NCBI GenBank assembly: GCA_949316495.1
Contig: OX439010.1
Coordinates: 13,989,309 to 14,053,308 of the forward strand
Length of the DNA: 64,000 nucleotides
Direction of reading: 5' to 3'
From: Amphiduros pacificus
Taxonomy: Eukaryota > Annelida > Polychaeta > Phyllodocida > Hesionidae
The position numbers were made by a program, and so were the translations under genes. Positions within the stretch are counted from its first letter, which is position 1. Every line of letters starts with the position of its first letter. Of this stretch, positions 1 to 11,816 are shown one piece after another. The notes beneath the pieces were generated by a model. That model was not told the DNA's origin and did not search any database. It saw nothing but the letters and a program-made list of their open reading frames with translations.

Positions 1-647
1 CAAGCGTCCATAGCTTATCGGTATGTAAATCAAATTTTACATTTCATTTTATTTTATTGACAGACAGAATGATGTGAACAGCTCCCCTGCAATATTGATT
101 AATACACCTATGAATAATGACGATGTGCAATCATAAATATTATCAGTTGCAATCAATTAATTATTAATGGCTCTCGTTCAAGCGTTTAAAACAGTTTAAA
201 TCATTACAATAACGATTTCATATTTCCACTTGATTTCCATCTCTCTCGCCCTGATAGCTACAACTACCATCTACAACATCTCCATTACAATATCTCGATA
301 AGATCCTTCACGCTCATTCCAGATCGTTTATATCAACATAGCATTCCTTCACATAAGGTAGTAGTATGTCATTTAACTTCTCACTTTTATACAGGGAAAT
401 GAGATGAGATTATAATGAGATTTTAATGAATTTATAAGAAATATCAATGTAAATTGTTCCCATCTTCCTTGGGGTTTATCAATTGATTTGTTCAGTATAG
501 TCCGCCCCTCTCACTTTATCACTGTGGCTTTAATCAACCATTTATATCTTCCTCCACACCTTTCAACAGGATAAGTATAAACTTCCCTCCTGTATATTTG
601 ACTTCTATTTTTGCCTATCTACCTTGACTGTCTATGTCCACTTTGTC
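1..647. other. AT-rich sequence with no recognised feature
   Basis: Plain AT-rich DNA running into the first minisatellite. I see no reading frame, RNA gene or element end in it. Confidence 0.5.
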
Positions 648-1975
648 ACCAGACCTATATACTCTATCAATCTATCTTCCCTAGACCTATATACTCTATC
701 GATCTATCTACACCTGACCTATATACTCTATCAATCTATCTTCACCAGACCTATATACTCTATCAATCTATCTTCTCCAGACCTATATACTCTATCAATC
801 TATCTTCCCTAGACCTATATACTCTATCGATCTATCTTCACCTGACCTATATACTCTATCAATCTATATTCACCAGACCTATATACTCTATCAATCTATC
901 TTCACCAGACCTATATACTCTATCAATCTATCTTCACCTGACCTATATACTCTCTCAATCTATCTTCACCTGACCTATATACTCTATCAATCTATCTTCA
1001 CCAGACCAATATACTCTATCAATCTATCTTCACCTGACCTATATACTCTATCAATCTATCTTCACCTGACCTATATAGTCTATCAATCTATCTTCACCTG
1101 ACCTATATACTCTATCAATCTATCTTCACCTGACCTATATACTCTATCAATCTATCTTCACCTGACCTATATACTCTATCAATCTATCTTCACCTGACCT
1201 ATATACTCTATCAATCTATCTTCACCTGACCTATATACTCTATCAATCTATCTTCCCTAGACAAATATACTCTATCAATCTATCTTCACCTGACCTATAT
1301 ACTCTATCAATCTATCTTCACCTGACCTATATACTCTTTCAATCAATCTATCTTCACCTGACCTATATACTCTATCAATCTATCTTCACCTGACCTATAT
1401 ACTCTATCAATCTATCTTCACCTGACCTATATACTCTATCAATCTATCTTCACCTGACCTATATACTCTATCAATCTATCTTCACCTGACCTATATACTC
1501 TATCAATCTATCTTCACCTGACCTATATACTCTATCAATCTATCTTCCCTAGACAAATATACTCTATCAATCTATCTTCACCTGACCTATATACTCTATC
1601 AATCTATCTTCACCTGACCTATATACTCTTTCAATCAATCTATCTTCACCTGACCTATATACTCTATCAATCTATCTTCACCTGACCTATATACTCTATC
1701 AATCTATCTTCACCAGACCTATATACTCTATCAATCTATCTTCACCTGACCTATATACTCTATCAATCTTTCTTCACCTGACCTATATACTCTATCAATC
1801 TATCTTCACCTGACCTATATACTCTATCAATCTATCTTCACCTGACCTATATACTCTATCAATCTATCTTCCCTAGACAAATATACTCTATCAATCTTTC
1901 TTCACCTGACCTATATACTCTATCAATCTATCTTCACCTGACCTATATACTCTATCAATCTATCTTCACCTGACC
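648..1975. repeat. 32-bp minisatellite, about 41 copies
   Basis: The unit reads acctatatactctatcaatc followed by tatcttcacctg, and successive units start exactly 32 bp apart. Most units are nearly identical. A marked variant (ccctagacaaatatac) recurs at 1255, 1547 and 1871, and a 4-bp caat insertion recurs near 1340 and 1632, which shows a higher-order repeat of about 9-10 units. Because 32 is not a multiple of three, the open frame over the first units is an accident of composition, not a gene. Confidence 0.97.
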
Positions 1976-2118
1976 GTTTTGTTTATATACCATGTCTACG
2001 TTTCTAAACCGGTAAGATTGTGAGCTGTATCACTCTCTACCCGATGTCAATAGATGAAATATATCTGTCTGCTCTCTGAATGGTCTGATTGACACGCACC
2101 ACTGACTATCTATCTTAA

Positions 2119-2536
2119 GGTCTATAATCCACAATCAGTTTGAAGCATCTGGAGAGAACTTCGTGTGGTCTCGTGTATTTACGTAACTGCCTTCGGCACA
2201 CATGGCGGACAAACTCGTTTGCGTGAGATTTTTAAATACCCAAATCTTTTAGTGATATTTCATATTTTATGCCATGATTATATCTAAAATGTCCCAAAAA
2301 AGCTGGATTATTCTTTGGATGGCATTAAATAAAGAAAATATAAATACTTCATATCAGTGGCCAGATGCAAAAACTGAGTCGAACCCGTTTTAACAGTCAA
2401 TTTAAATAATAAAAATTTAAGACTAGCTGGTTAAGTTTACTTTTTCTGTACTAAATTAACAAATAACATTACTTTGAACACATTTATGCCAAAAAAACAT
2501 AAGTCTGTCCCAGTTTTTCATTGTGGATTATAGACC
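2119..2536. mobile_element. Non-autonomous DNA transposon (MITE-like) with TTAA target duplication
   Basis: Perfect 17-bp terminal inverted repeats (GGTCTATAATCCACAAT at 2119-2135 and its complement at 2520-2536) bound a 418-bp segment with no reading frame. TTAA stands on both sides (2115-2118 and 2537-2540) and fits a target-site duplication. TTAA is the piggyBac target. Since the ends start with GG rather than the usual CC of piggyBac, a PIF/Harbinger element with a TAA or TTA duplication is an alternative. No transposase is encoded. Confidence 0.7.
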
Positions 2537-2540
2537 TTAA

Positions 2541-4445
2541 CAATCATAATTGATTTGACCTGTAACAGCCAGGGGAAATAAGTTTGAAGATACAAGGTTA
2601 AGCATGAAAATTAATCTCAAAATAGTGAAACTCTTTGAAATGAATTAAAATTAATTTACATATTTCCTAAAGAGAAATCAGCTTCATTTACAAGTCGCAT
2701 TCAGTCATAATGTCGCATTCATCAGGGGCACCATACTAATACAGTGGAAAATGTTACTCCTCAAGACTGGCTGGTCACCTGACTTGGTGATTTCTCTCTG
2801 TTAAATAAACCAGCATGCTTCGCCATAAAATCTATTTAATCTGAACATATTTATGTCTGACACAAACATTTCATCATACCATGGTGATTTACTTAAATTT
2901 CCTCACGTATAGTTCTTTCATATCTTTTTTTAATGTCACCATATATATTAATATATCGAACCTTTAAAGTTTTCATGAAAGCACAGAGGTCATAGGAAAT
3001 AATACAAAGATTTGGGCTATGTTTAAATGATATGTGGCCACTGTGATACAAACAAGTTATCTCACTGCAATCAACTAAAATTCACCTACCATGGTGGTTG
3101 TGTTTTGTTAAAAGTGCCAAGTGCTGGTTGTACTATTGTGATCACTGCATGGTAACCTTTAATGTGGTCTGTAATGGTGTTAAGATCAGAAGATGCCCCA
3201 TTGTTAGTAAAACTTAACTAAGCAGGTGTTTGCACCAGATCACTGGTCAGCTAAACAAAGTTTGTCGACAAAGTTTTCAATGATTTAATTTTAGCAGAAG
3301 ATTCATCTCCCTACGAATGGCACAGACATATATATGTGGGAGAAATATGGTGGGTGGGTTTATATTATGCAAGTAAAAAGTGTTTAAAAATCTCATATCA
3401 TGAATGCTTAAAGCATCGCCTGTAAATCTCATATCGTTCTAACCTAAAGATTCGCACCTTCAATCATTTCCAACTAGAAAATAAAAAGAATGATATGTGT
3501 TCCCTCATGTTATAATGGTTTCATCTCGCCCTCCATTCCCTTTCTGCCCTCAAGTGGTTTTTCTTCCACCCCTCAACCACTCCGGGGTTAACTCAAACCG
3601 TCTCCACTGCACAGCCGGCGCTTCCACCGAAACCAACTTCTCTCCCTCCATGTACATGCAAATGCGTGTGGAGTGTTTTACAATTTGACAGATTCGTATT
3701 GGAAAAGCTCAGAAAATCTTGCTCGCCCCCGATGCTCATGAATAACATGACACAAAGTTGCTGCATTTTAGAGCTAGTTGGCATGAAGTCTTTGTCAAAA
3801 TGTAAATTAATTTTCGTACTTACACAAAAAAGTCATTTTTCGACATGGAAAGCATATTTCAAAAAGGTGTTTTCGTGATAAAGAGAAAACCAGATTTGAC
3901 AATAAATCACGAAGCTGAATCTGCAGGTATACTTTTTGATTGATTGTAGGTTTGAATGACTTTTCTGCAAATGAAAAAGCTCTTGACATCCAAAATATAT
4001 AATGTTCTACTTTGCAATCATTCTTCTCAATCTGTATATCAATATCATGCAAAGAGACTCCTACACCGCTCCGTGACATATACTTACAGATCTATTCTGA
4101 GAAAAAAGGATTTTTACTTCACTGAAAGAATTGTTAATTGAGTTGCTTCTGTACTGCAAGACATTGAGTTGATAAGGGCCGCCAGGTGGATGGCGACAGC
4201 TTAACAAAGGTCAGGGAGACATCAAATGAAAGCCCTGAGGCTGATGATACTGGTCAAGGGATAGGATTAAAGGCAAGCACACAGAGGGTAGGGTACAAAG
4301 TGAAAGCAATAAAGAAAAAAAAAAAAAAGAATTATGGTAAAAAAGATAGAAAAAAGATGGGAAAGATACATGATGCAGATCAAAGGGATAAAGAAATAAG
4401 CAAAAGAAACACAGAAAATATAGGTTACAGAGTACAGATTACATA
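2541..4445. other. AT-rich spacer, no recognised gene
   Basis: Only short frames of 60-97 codons occur, in both strands, at the level expected by chance. A poly-A run lies near 4315-4330. From about 4190 the sequence becomes purine-rich on the plus strand and grades into the arrays that follow. Confidence 0.5.
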
Positions 4446-4900
4446 CAGACAGACATTTTGGGCAGAATCAAGATATTGAAGACGTAAAGACAGACATTTT
4501 GGGCAGAATCAAGATATTGAAGACGTAAAGACAGACATTGTGGGCAGAATCAAGATATTGAAGACGTACAGACAGACATTGTGGGCAGAATCAAGATATT
4601 GAAGACGTACAGACAGACATTTTGGGCAGAATCAAGATATTGAAGACGTACAGACAGACATTGTGGACAGAATCTGGGTATTGAAGACGTATAGACAGAC
4701 ATTGTTGGGCAGAAATAGGGTATTGAGGACATACCGACAGACATTAGGCAGAATCAGGGTATTGAAGACGTACAGACAAATGATGTGGGCTAGAATCAGG
4801 GTATTGAAGACGTACAGACAAATGATGTGAGCTAGAATCAGGGTATAGAGGACAAACCGACAGGTGATGGCGGCCAGTATCAGAGTATTGAAGACACAGT
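4446..4900. repeat. 41-bp minisatellite, about 11 copies
   Basis: The unit contains acagacattttgggcagaatc and aagatattgaagacgta. Spacing is 41 bp (4451, 4492, 4533) in the first units and becomes irregular to the right, where units are more diverged. The flank at 4900-5035 keeps similar degenerate words, so the array has decayed edges. Confidence 0.93.
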
Positions 4901-5035
4901 TCATAGTTCAGATGCGATTTTGCATCAGAAAGTCAAAGCAAAAAAAATGTAGAGGGAGATAGAGAGCAAATAGAGTCAAAACAATGAATGTAGATCGACA
5001 GTGGACACTAGAGAAAAAAATATAGCAACCAGTCA

Positions 5036-5640
5036 ACGTCAGAGAAATGCAAACAGACAGGCAGACGATATAGGTCAGAATGGGAGCAATACAAACAGAC
5101 AGGCAGAAGATATAGGTCAGAATGGGAGCAATACAAACAGACAGGCAGAAAATATAGGTCAGAAAGGGAGAAATATAAACAGACAGGCAGACGATATAGT
5201 TCAGAATGGGAGCAATAAAAACAGACAGGCAGGCGATATAGGTCAAACTGGGAGCAATACAAACAGACAGGCAGACGATATAGGTCAAAATGCGAGCAAT
5301 ACAAACAGACAGGCAGACGATATAGGTCAGAATGGGAGCAATACAAACAGACAGGCAGAGGATATAGGTCAGAATGAGTGCAATACAAAGAGACAGGCAG
5401 AAGATATAGGTCAGAATGGGTGCAATACAAACAGACAGGCAGAAGATATAGTTCAGAATGGGTGCAATACAAACAGACAGGCAGAAGATATAGGTCAGAA
5501 TGGGACCAATACAAAGAGACCGGTAGAAGATATAGGTCAGAATGGGAGAAATACAAAGAGACAGGCAGTCGAATGAAGTATAATTCGGAGCAATACAAAG
5601 AGACAGGCAGTCGATGCAGATCAGATTGGGGGCATTAAAG
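5036..5640. repeat. 42-bp minisatellite, about 14 copies, open in several frames
   Basis: The unit combines acaaacagacaggcagaaga with tataggtcagaatgggagcaat. Because 42 is a multiple of three, frames stay open on both strands: 14-residue peptides of the type NRQAEDIGQNGSNT on plus, and hydrophobic CLSVCIAPILTYIF on minus. Openness on both strands at once marks this as a repeat artefact, and I do not call a gene. Degenerate related sequence continues to about 5785. Confidence 0.93.
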
Positions 5641-5784
5641 ACAGATAGCCAATAAAAGAGAAAGACAAAGTAATGAATGCGGACAGATGTAACATTGCAG
5701 ACAGACAGAATTGTGATAGGTGTCATAGAGATAGTACATAAATGCAAACAGACAGAAAATATCGAGCATAGAGACATTATAGAG

Positions 5785-6320
5785 ACACATGAGTGTAGCA
5801 GTACAGACCCAGAAAGGTAGCAGTACATCCACTGAAAGGTAGCAGTACAGGCACTGAAAGGTAGCAGTACATCCACTGAAAGGTAGCAGTACAGGCACTG
5901 AAAGATGGCAGTACAAGAACTGAAAGGTAGCAGTACAGGCCCTTAAATGTAGCAGTACAAGTTCTGAGAGGTAGCAGTACAAGTTCTGAGAGGTAGCAGT
6001 ACATGCAATGAGGGATAGCAGTTCAGGCACTGAGAGGTAGCAGTAGAGGTTCTGAGAGGTAGCAGTAGAGGTTCTGAGAGGTAGCAGTACATGCAATGAG
6101 GGATAGAAGTAGAGGTTCTGAGAGGTAGCAGTAGAGGTTCTGAGAGGTAGCAGTACATGCAATGAGGGATAGCAGTAGAGGTTCTGAGAGGTAGCAGTAG
6201 AGGTTCTGAGAGGTAGCAGTACATGCAATGGGGGATAGCAGTTCAGGTACTGATAGGTAGCAGTACATGCAATGAGGGATAGCAGTTCAGGCACTGAGAG
6301 GTAGCAGTACAGGCATTGAA
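5785..6320. repeat. 22-bp minisatellite with 66/88-bp higher-order units, about 24 copies
   Basis: The unit is ggtagcagtacaggcactgaa plus one base. From 6001 a variant acatgcaatgaggg recurs at 6001, 6089, 6155, 6221 and 6265, spacings of 88, 66, 66 and 44 bp, which are exact multiples of 22. The long minus-strand frames here exist because 66 is divisible by three. Confidence 0.93.
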
Positions 6321-8033
6321 GGGTTGTAGGCAGACTTGAAAGCGTCTAAAATCGACCGTCTAATATAGATGGGTGGTGTGTGTGAAGGTTGCCAATCTTC
6401 ACAGTGACTCATGAGGCTATTGCTCCACCATATTACACCGCGTGGCCGAAATAACTAGCAACCACAACCCATCCCCGAGTGGTGAGCCCGCGTGGGATTA
6501 AGGCTGCCGTGCTTGGAAATAAGGCGGTAACCACTTTGCCCTGGTGATTTCTCCACCCTGGGACGAAGGCTGCTTCGCGGTGATAAAGACAGAAATTCTT
6601 GAGTTTATTATTCGCTCGCTTGGGACAAAGGCTGCTATTGTGGCTGTGTATAATCAGCAATGGTCACCGTCTCCCTTAAAGATTAGAAAAAAAAACGTTT
6701 TTAAATTTACAACATGGATAATATAGTCTGCGCTTTTTTTTTCTAAATTAATGGCCTCCAGCAAATATGTTTGGAATCTTTATCGGTTCATTACCATATA
6801 AAACGATAAATTTAGCAGATATAGTCACTTGTTATTCTCTTGCAGACGATATCCACTTTGGAAACCATCAAACTAAATATTCATTACTTTGTTAAGATAT
6901 GAAAAAAATTGGAATCTCACAAGGTCATGGGACTAATATAGAACATTTTTCTAAGTTATGTTTCACAGTAATTTGAGTTCCTGTTATTATCCGAAATAAA
7001 AGTTTACAGCACCAAGGCAAGGTTACCATCTTATAAAAATATCTTGTATGCGCAGGGAGAAAGTAAAACCTCCCTGGGAATTACCCAAATTCTCCTCTGA
7101 TGACTCAGGGGTTGAACCCTAGCAGGGTAAACGGAAACTGGTCAACACATTCTGCTTTGCTTGGATATGCCATCCACTTCGCTTTTTCTTCATTACTTTG
7201 ATAGATAATTTAGTGAGAGGTATAATTCTTAAGCAATCTTTGTCTGCTGACGTCGACATCAGTTATGCAGGCCCGTCCCCGTACAGCCCTTTGGCTGTGT
7301 ATGTCTGGTACGCAGGCCAGTTTCCACAAAGCGGCAGTGTACACGGTGTATACACATGATAGCAGTTATCTGATGGGGGCAGGCTACAAATGTCCTCACG
7401 GGGTCATGCTGACTGCAAAAACACCGAATCCCTCCTCACAACCTACGCAGGCTTACTACGCCGGGTATCTGCTACGCAGGCAGGCTCACAATCAACCGTG
7501 TGATGTATTAAACATGAAGTTTTTGTGTTTTTTTCTGAAATGATCAATGCTGCATATTGTTTACAACAAGAAATCATAACGTTTTTCATGTGTATTTGTT
7601 AACGTTTTAGGAAGGGTAAAAATCAACCATGCAGAAAACATCCAAAAAGGTAATCTGTCATATTTCTGCTCACAAAATGAATTTAAATGGATTTGAATAT
7701 GATTTTTTGTGGAGCGGAAACGGAAAAAAATATAAATGTACTTCTAATGTCATGGGACAATGAAAGTCAACATAATCGATGCTGTAGCATAGAGAGTTAT
7801 TGTGATGATAGAAAGCCCGGAATAAAGGTAACGTGGGCAACAACAAAGGTCGCTCACGATGCAGAAATAACATTAGTGTTGGAAATTGAGAATCACCCAT
7901 TTTTTTCTCTTTTTGTTTTGTTTACACTTAAGTGCACATCCCCATATTTTATCCTGCAACTAAAAAAAAGGACGACATTATTTTTTTCTATCTATCAAAT
8001 CGTCTTACTTCACCCCTCAATGTTTGAAGGTTT
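6321..8033. other. Mixed spacer with GC-richer pockets
   Basis: A GC-richer pocket at about 6420-6660 carries three loosely similar segments around the word tggga..aaggctgc (6491, 6559, 6621). A second pocket at 7255-7490 holds three copies of TACGCAGGC (7309, 7444, 7473) and one TATGCAGGC. A 92-codon frame covers the second pocket but resembles nothing known. The rest is AT-rich without recognised features. Confidence 0.45.
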
Positions 8034-8062
8034 TTTTGTCTTACTGGGTCAGTAAGACAAAA
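8034..8062. repeat. Short perfect hairpin
   Basis: Arms of 13 bp (TTTTGTCTTACTG at 8034-8046 and its complement at 8050-8062) flank a 3-base loop. No T-run or gene end beside it suggests a role. It could be a relic of an inserted element. Confidence 0.6.
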
Positions 8063-8279
8063 TGATAATGATATTTTTGTGAGCAAGGCAAGTATTTATA
8101 CCTTGGGGAATTCGAAATTTTGAATGGTATCAAATAAAGGGCAATGACTACAGAGGGAGTGATTGAATACTACCCGTGTAATGCAGAGTACAAAATGCTA
8201 CTCAGGATTTGAGTTATTAGATTTGTATCCAAGATATATGTTCTTACTTAGTTGAGGATACTGGGGACCTCCATTCTAA

Positions 8280-8705
8280 ATATTGTCTTGATTCATTACA
8301 TTGTAGCCAAATATTGCCTTGACTCATTGAATAGAACCAAATATTGCCTTGATTCATTAAATGGTAGCCAAATGTTGCCTTGATTCATTAGATAATAGCA
8401 AAATATTGCCTTGTTACAGTAAATGGCAACCAAGTATTATCTTGATTCATAAAATGGTAGCCAAATGTTGCCTTGATTCATTAGATAATAGTCAAATATT
8501 ACATTGATTCAGTAAATAGCAACCAAATATTGCCTTGATTCATCAGATAATAGCAAAATATTGCCTTGGTACAGTAAATGGCAACCAAGTATTGTCTTGA
8601 TTCATAAAATGGTAGCCAAATATTGCCTTGATTCATTAGATAATAGCAAAATATTACATTGATTAATTAAGTAGCAGCCAAATATTGCCTTGATTAATTA
8701 AAATG
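8280..8705. repeat. 31-bp minisatellite with 155-bp higher-order repeat, about 14 copies
   Basis: The unit reads ccaaatattgccttgattca plus ttaaatggtag, 31 bp apart in adjacent units. A marked variant starting caaaatattgccttg and containing acagtaaatggcaaccaag occurs at 8399 and 8554, exactly five units (155 bp) apart. Older and more diverged than the 0.65-kb array. Confidence 0.92.
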
Positions 8706-9628
8706 TAACAAATGTGGATAAAACGATTTCCAATAGTGGGATTATTCCGGAATTTGATAGCATTTCTGTATGATTCTTATAAATGGTATTTGCTTTACAT
8801 AATGATGACATGAAAACTGTTACCATGACAACCAAAATGCAGCATGAATGCATAATTTTACCTAGCATTTAAAGAAGGTAATGAACTCATAGACTGGTGA
8901 AAAAAATCTTTAAAAAACGATATAACGGATGACAGATGAACGGGAAATCTTTTTCGGTTATTCTTTAAAAAAATGTTATATTGTCATGGCAACAGTGACA
9001 TATCAAAATCTGAATGAATAACATTCTGAATGTGTCTTCTTTCTAATTATGCAACTAATATATTTAACCATAGGATTTTCATTTCGGGTTCTTTCAACTT
9101 ATTTGCTTTTAGTCCACAGCTAGAAATCTGGACGCCACTATAAATGATGCGCATGCGTGGACAAACAAGAGATGGTGTGTGTTTAGATGGTGAATCACAC
9201 TGGATGAGGACACGTCCTCAGACCGAGAAGAAAGACCGGACAATGACCTCAAGATGCCGCTCCTCACACCAGGTGGAGCCTCTCCGTCAAGTGGTGCTTC
9301 CTGCTACATACAGACCCCATCATGGCTGGATGGCGGGCGGGAGCCGGCAATGTGGGAGTCTGGAGAATTGGACACGTGTTTGGTGGTCACACAGGTAGAC
9401 TAGCTGGTCTCTCCTGCATCATGTATGAAGCTCCTCTCCTCCTACCAATGGCTAGTCCAGGAGATGCTTTAAAACATACCAATACTCTATCGTACCCAAT
9501 TTATGAAAGGTTGTGAAAATCATCAGTGCCATGGGTTTGGTCTAATTAGGATGAGAGTCTTAGGAATTGCTTATTGATATTCATATGGAATCTTTAAACT
9601 CGCTGAGTTTTGCTTTAGATAAAAAAAG
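8706..9628. other. Spacer with a GC-richer pocket at 9.14-9.48 kb
   Basis: Mostly AT-rich. At 9140-9480 the base composition shifts to GC-rich with several CpGs, and 84- and 64-codon frames overlap there. Neither resembles a known protein, so this could be a diverged exon, a regulatory element or a relic. Confidence 0.4.
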
Positions 9629-9629
9629 C

Positions 9630-9705
<76 letters not shown>
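9629..9705. repeat. (AT)n microsatellite
   Basis: Almost pure alternating TA with one aaa interruption near its left end. Confidence 0.98.
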
Positions 9706-9709
<4 letters not shown>

Positions 9710-11722
9710 GCCAATAGAATATATCAATACTGAAGCTTATTTAGTTGGTATTGAAGTGTGAATACAAAACAATAAAACACGATATAGCTATTACAACCTC
9801 TATTAACTGGAATTGGTCACACGTGATCGTGGTTTTCTCTTGTAAGATTGCAGATATATTAGGAGCAAACTTTTTCTTGCTTGGTTGACTTTGTGGAGTC
9901 CAAGGCCGATGCGGGATTTGAGCTGGGATATGGTGACATAAGTGACTATAAGGATAGTAGCGGCCTTGACATCATCAGACAGCTCAGCCAGTCTCAGCCA
10001 ATGTCAAGAGTACTCTTCTCGCCGGGACTGAAACTAAATACTAAAACACCAAATGGAAAAAAGTCACTGCTTTCATTAGCAATTACCGAGTGTCGTGTTA
10101 TCCATAAATGTAAAGCAGCCTGTGTTAGTGACAGGCATATGCGTTACATGCACCTGTTACCCCCCTCCCCCCCCCCCATCACCCCTGCTGGATTACCATA
10201 TAGATAAACCGATAATCCTGGATACGCCGCCTATGAGTGACAACCCCTGCATTACACCTGGACCCGCTATTGTTTAGTCAGAAGGATTAACAGTGCCATG
10301 TTGCGCTAATATAGGACAAGTGTGGCGGTAAGCCCTCTGCTACGCAGGCACTATTAAGCCCAGGTAGGAGCTAAGCCTTGACACGTGCCTGCGTGCTTGG
10401 TATGGTTCTGTCGCCACAATCAAGCCATTCTCAATAGCTATTGAATTTAGCAGACATGAATGTGATTTTAGCTCCATCGTAATTCTATCAATGAATATGG
10501 AATGCAAATATGAATAAATAAGGTTTATTAGACAGCTAAATGGAATTATAATTCCCACGGTTTTGCAAACGCTGCAGACAGGAAAAAAGTGCTCATGAAA
10601 GAAAGTAAAATCCTTCTGTAAAAGTGCTTTCCGGGTTTTATGATTCATAAATCACTTAAATAAACTATACATATATGTTAGAAAGGTTTTGTTATATCTA
10701 TGTTGAAAAAAAAAACTATTACCACAAAAGGAAATGCGTGTTTTGAGCACCAGTCTTGGAGCGGTGTTCTGGAATTTATTGGTTATTTTTTCAAAGGTAT
10801 TACATTAATGGTTTGGTCCTTAGTGCACCCGAAGTTAGCGAGGATATGATTCATGTGACACCAGTCACCGGGGCCTGCGTAGCTAGGCATGCCGCCTGAA
10901 GAGATGAAATAATGTTGATCCTTCGCTGCTTAAACACAGTCAGCATTATACATATGTGCCTGCGTCAAACAGATGGGGTGGAAATACCACAGAGACAATG
11001 CTTGGTTATTATGTCAAATGTGATAACCTAGACCATTATGTCCCCATCAGCAATAAGATTTTTTTCTTAATATTTACATAGCTAACATTGTTAATCTTTA
11101 TATAACGATTTTTATCTGCAGGTAAAAATGAAAACAAAAGAAAAGGTTACCAACTACAGTTATCTGAAAATACCAAAAATATGTATCTTTGTAATATTTG
11201 AAACCGAAAACGATGCCATCAACCCATACCTAGATATCTAGAGCAATATTTGCAGAAGAGAGAGACATCAGGTAAGAGAAAAAAGTTGGAATAATAATGT
11301 TGGCAGAGTATACCAGTCTATATGGTAACGGGGAGTGGTAGTAGACATCTAGACCACTAAATCTTACAAACACAACACAGTTTGCATCCAAGATTACTGT
11401 GTACTTTCCATTGATTAATTGGTATTCTTAATAGAAATCAAATACCTCTCTCTTTCTGACAACCATTTCTTATACTCACAAAGCTCACACTGAGTTAAAT
11501 ATGTGATGTAAACAACGCTAAGACTAGTACAATATTAACCCTTGGTGATTCATATGCACTCGCTGCATGTGACCTGATCATAGCTCTGTGTCTACTAGCT
11601 ATGCAGGCTGGCTGCTGAAGCAAGCCATAGGAAAAGGGAAGATCATCACCTATGCCTGCCTCATCAACTGCTAGCTTACCCCCAGATGGCTAGTATAGCT
11701 TTTGAATGAGTAAATGTTACCT

Positions 11723-11725
<3 letters not shown>
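9706..11725. other. Spacer with repeated ACGCAGGC word
   Basis: A frame from about 9863 to 10204 has mixed coding-like composition but runs from a stop codon without an ATG or clean splice acceptor, so I do not call it. Four ACGCAGGC words lie here (10341 on plus; 10387, 10873 and 10958 on minus). A C-run sits near 10160. Otherwise AT-rich and featureless. Confidence 0.45.

Positions 11726-11813
<88 letters not shown>
11726..11813. repeat. (AT)n microsatellite
   Basis: Uninterrupted alternating AT of about 88 bp. Confidence 0.98.

Positions 11814-11816
<3 letters not shown>

Noticed and set aside
4908-6294. Long reading frames on both strands (up to 322 codons)
   Set aside because: They coincide with 42-bp and 22/66-bp arrays whose periods are divisible by three and are open on both strands at once. 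No conserved domain or start context.
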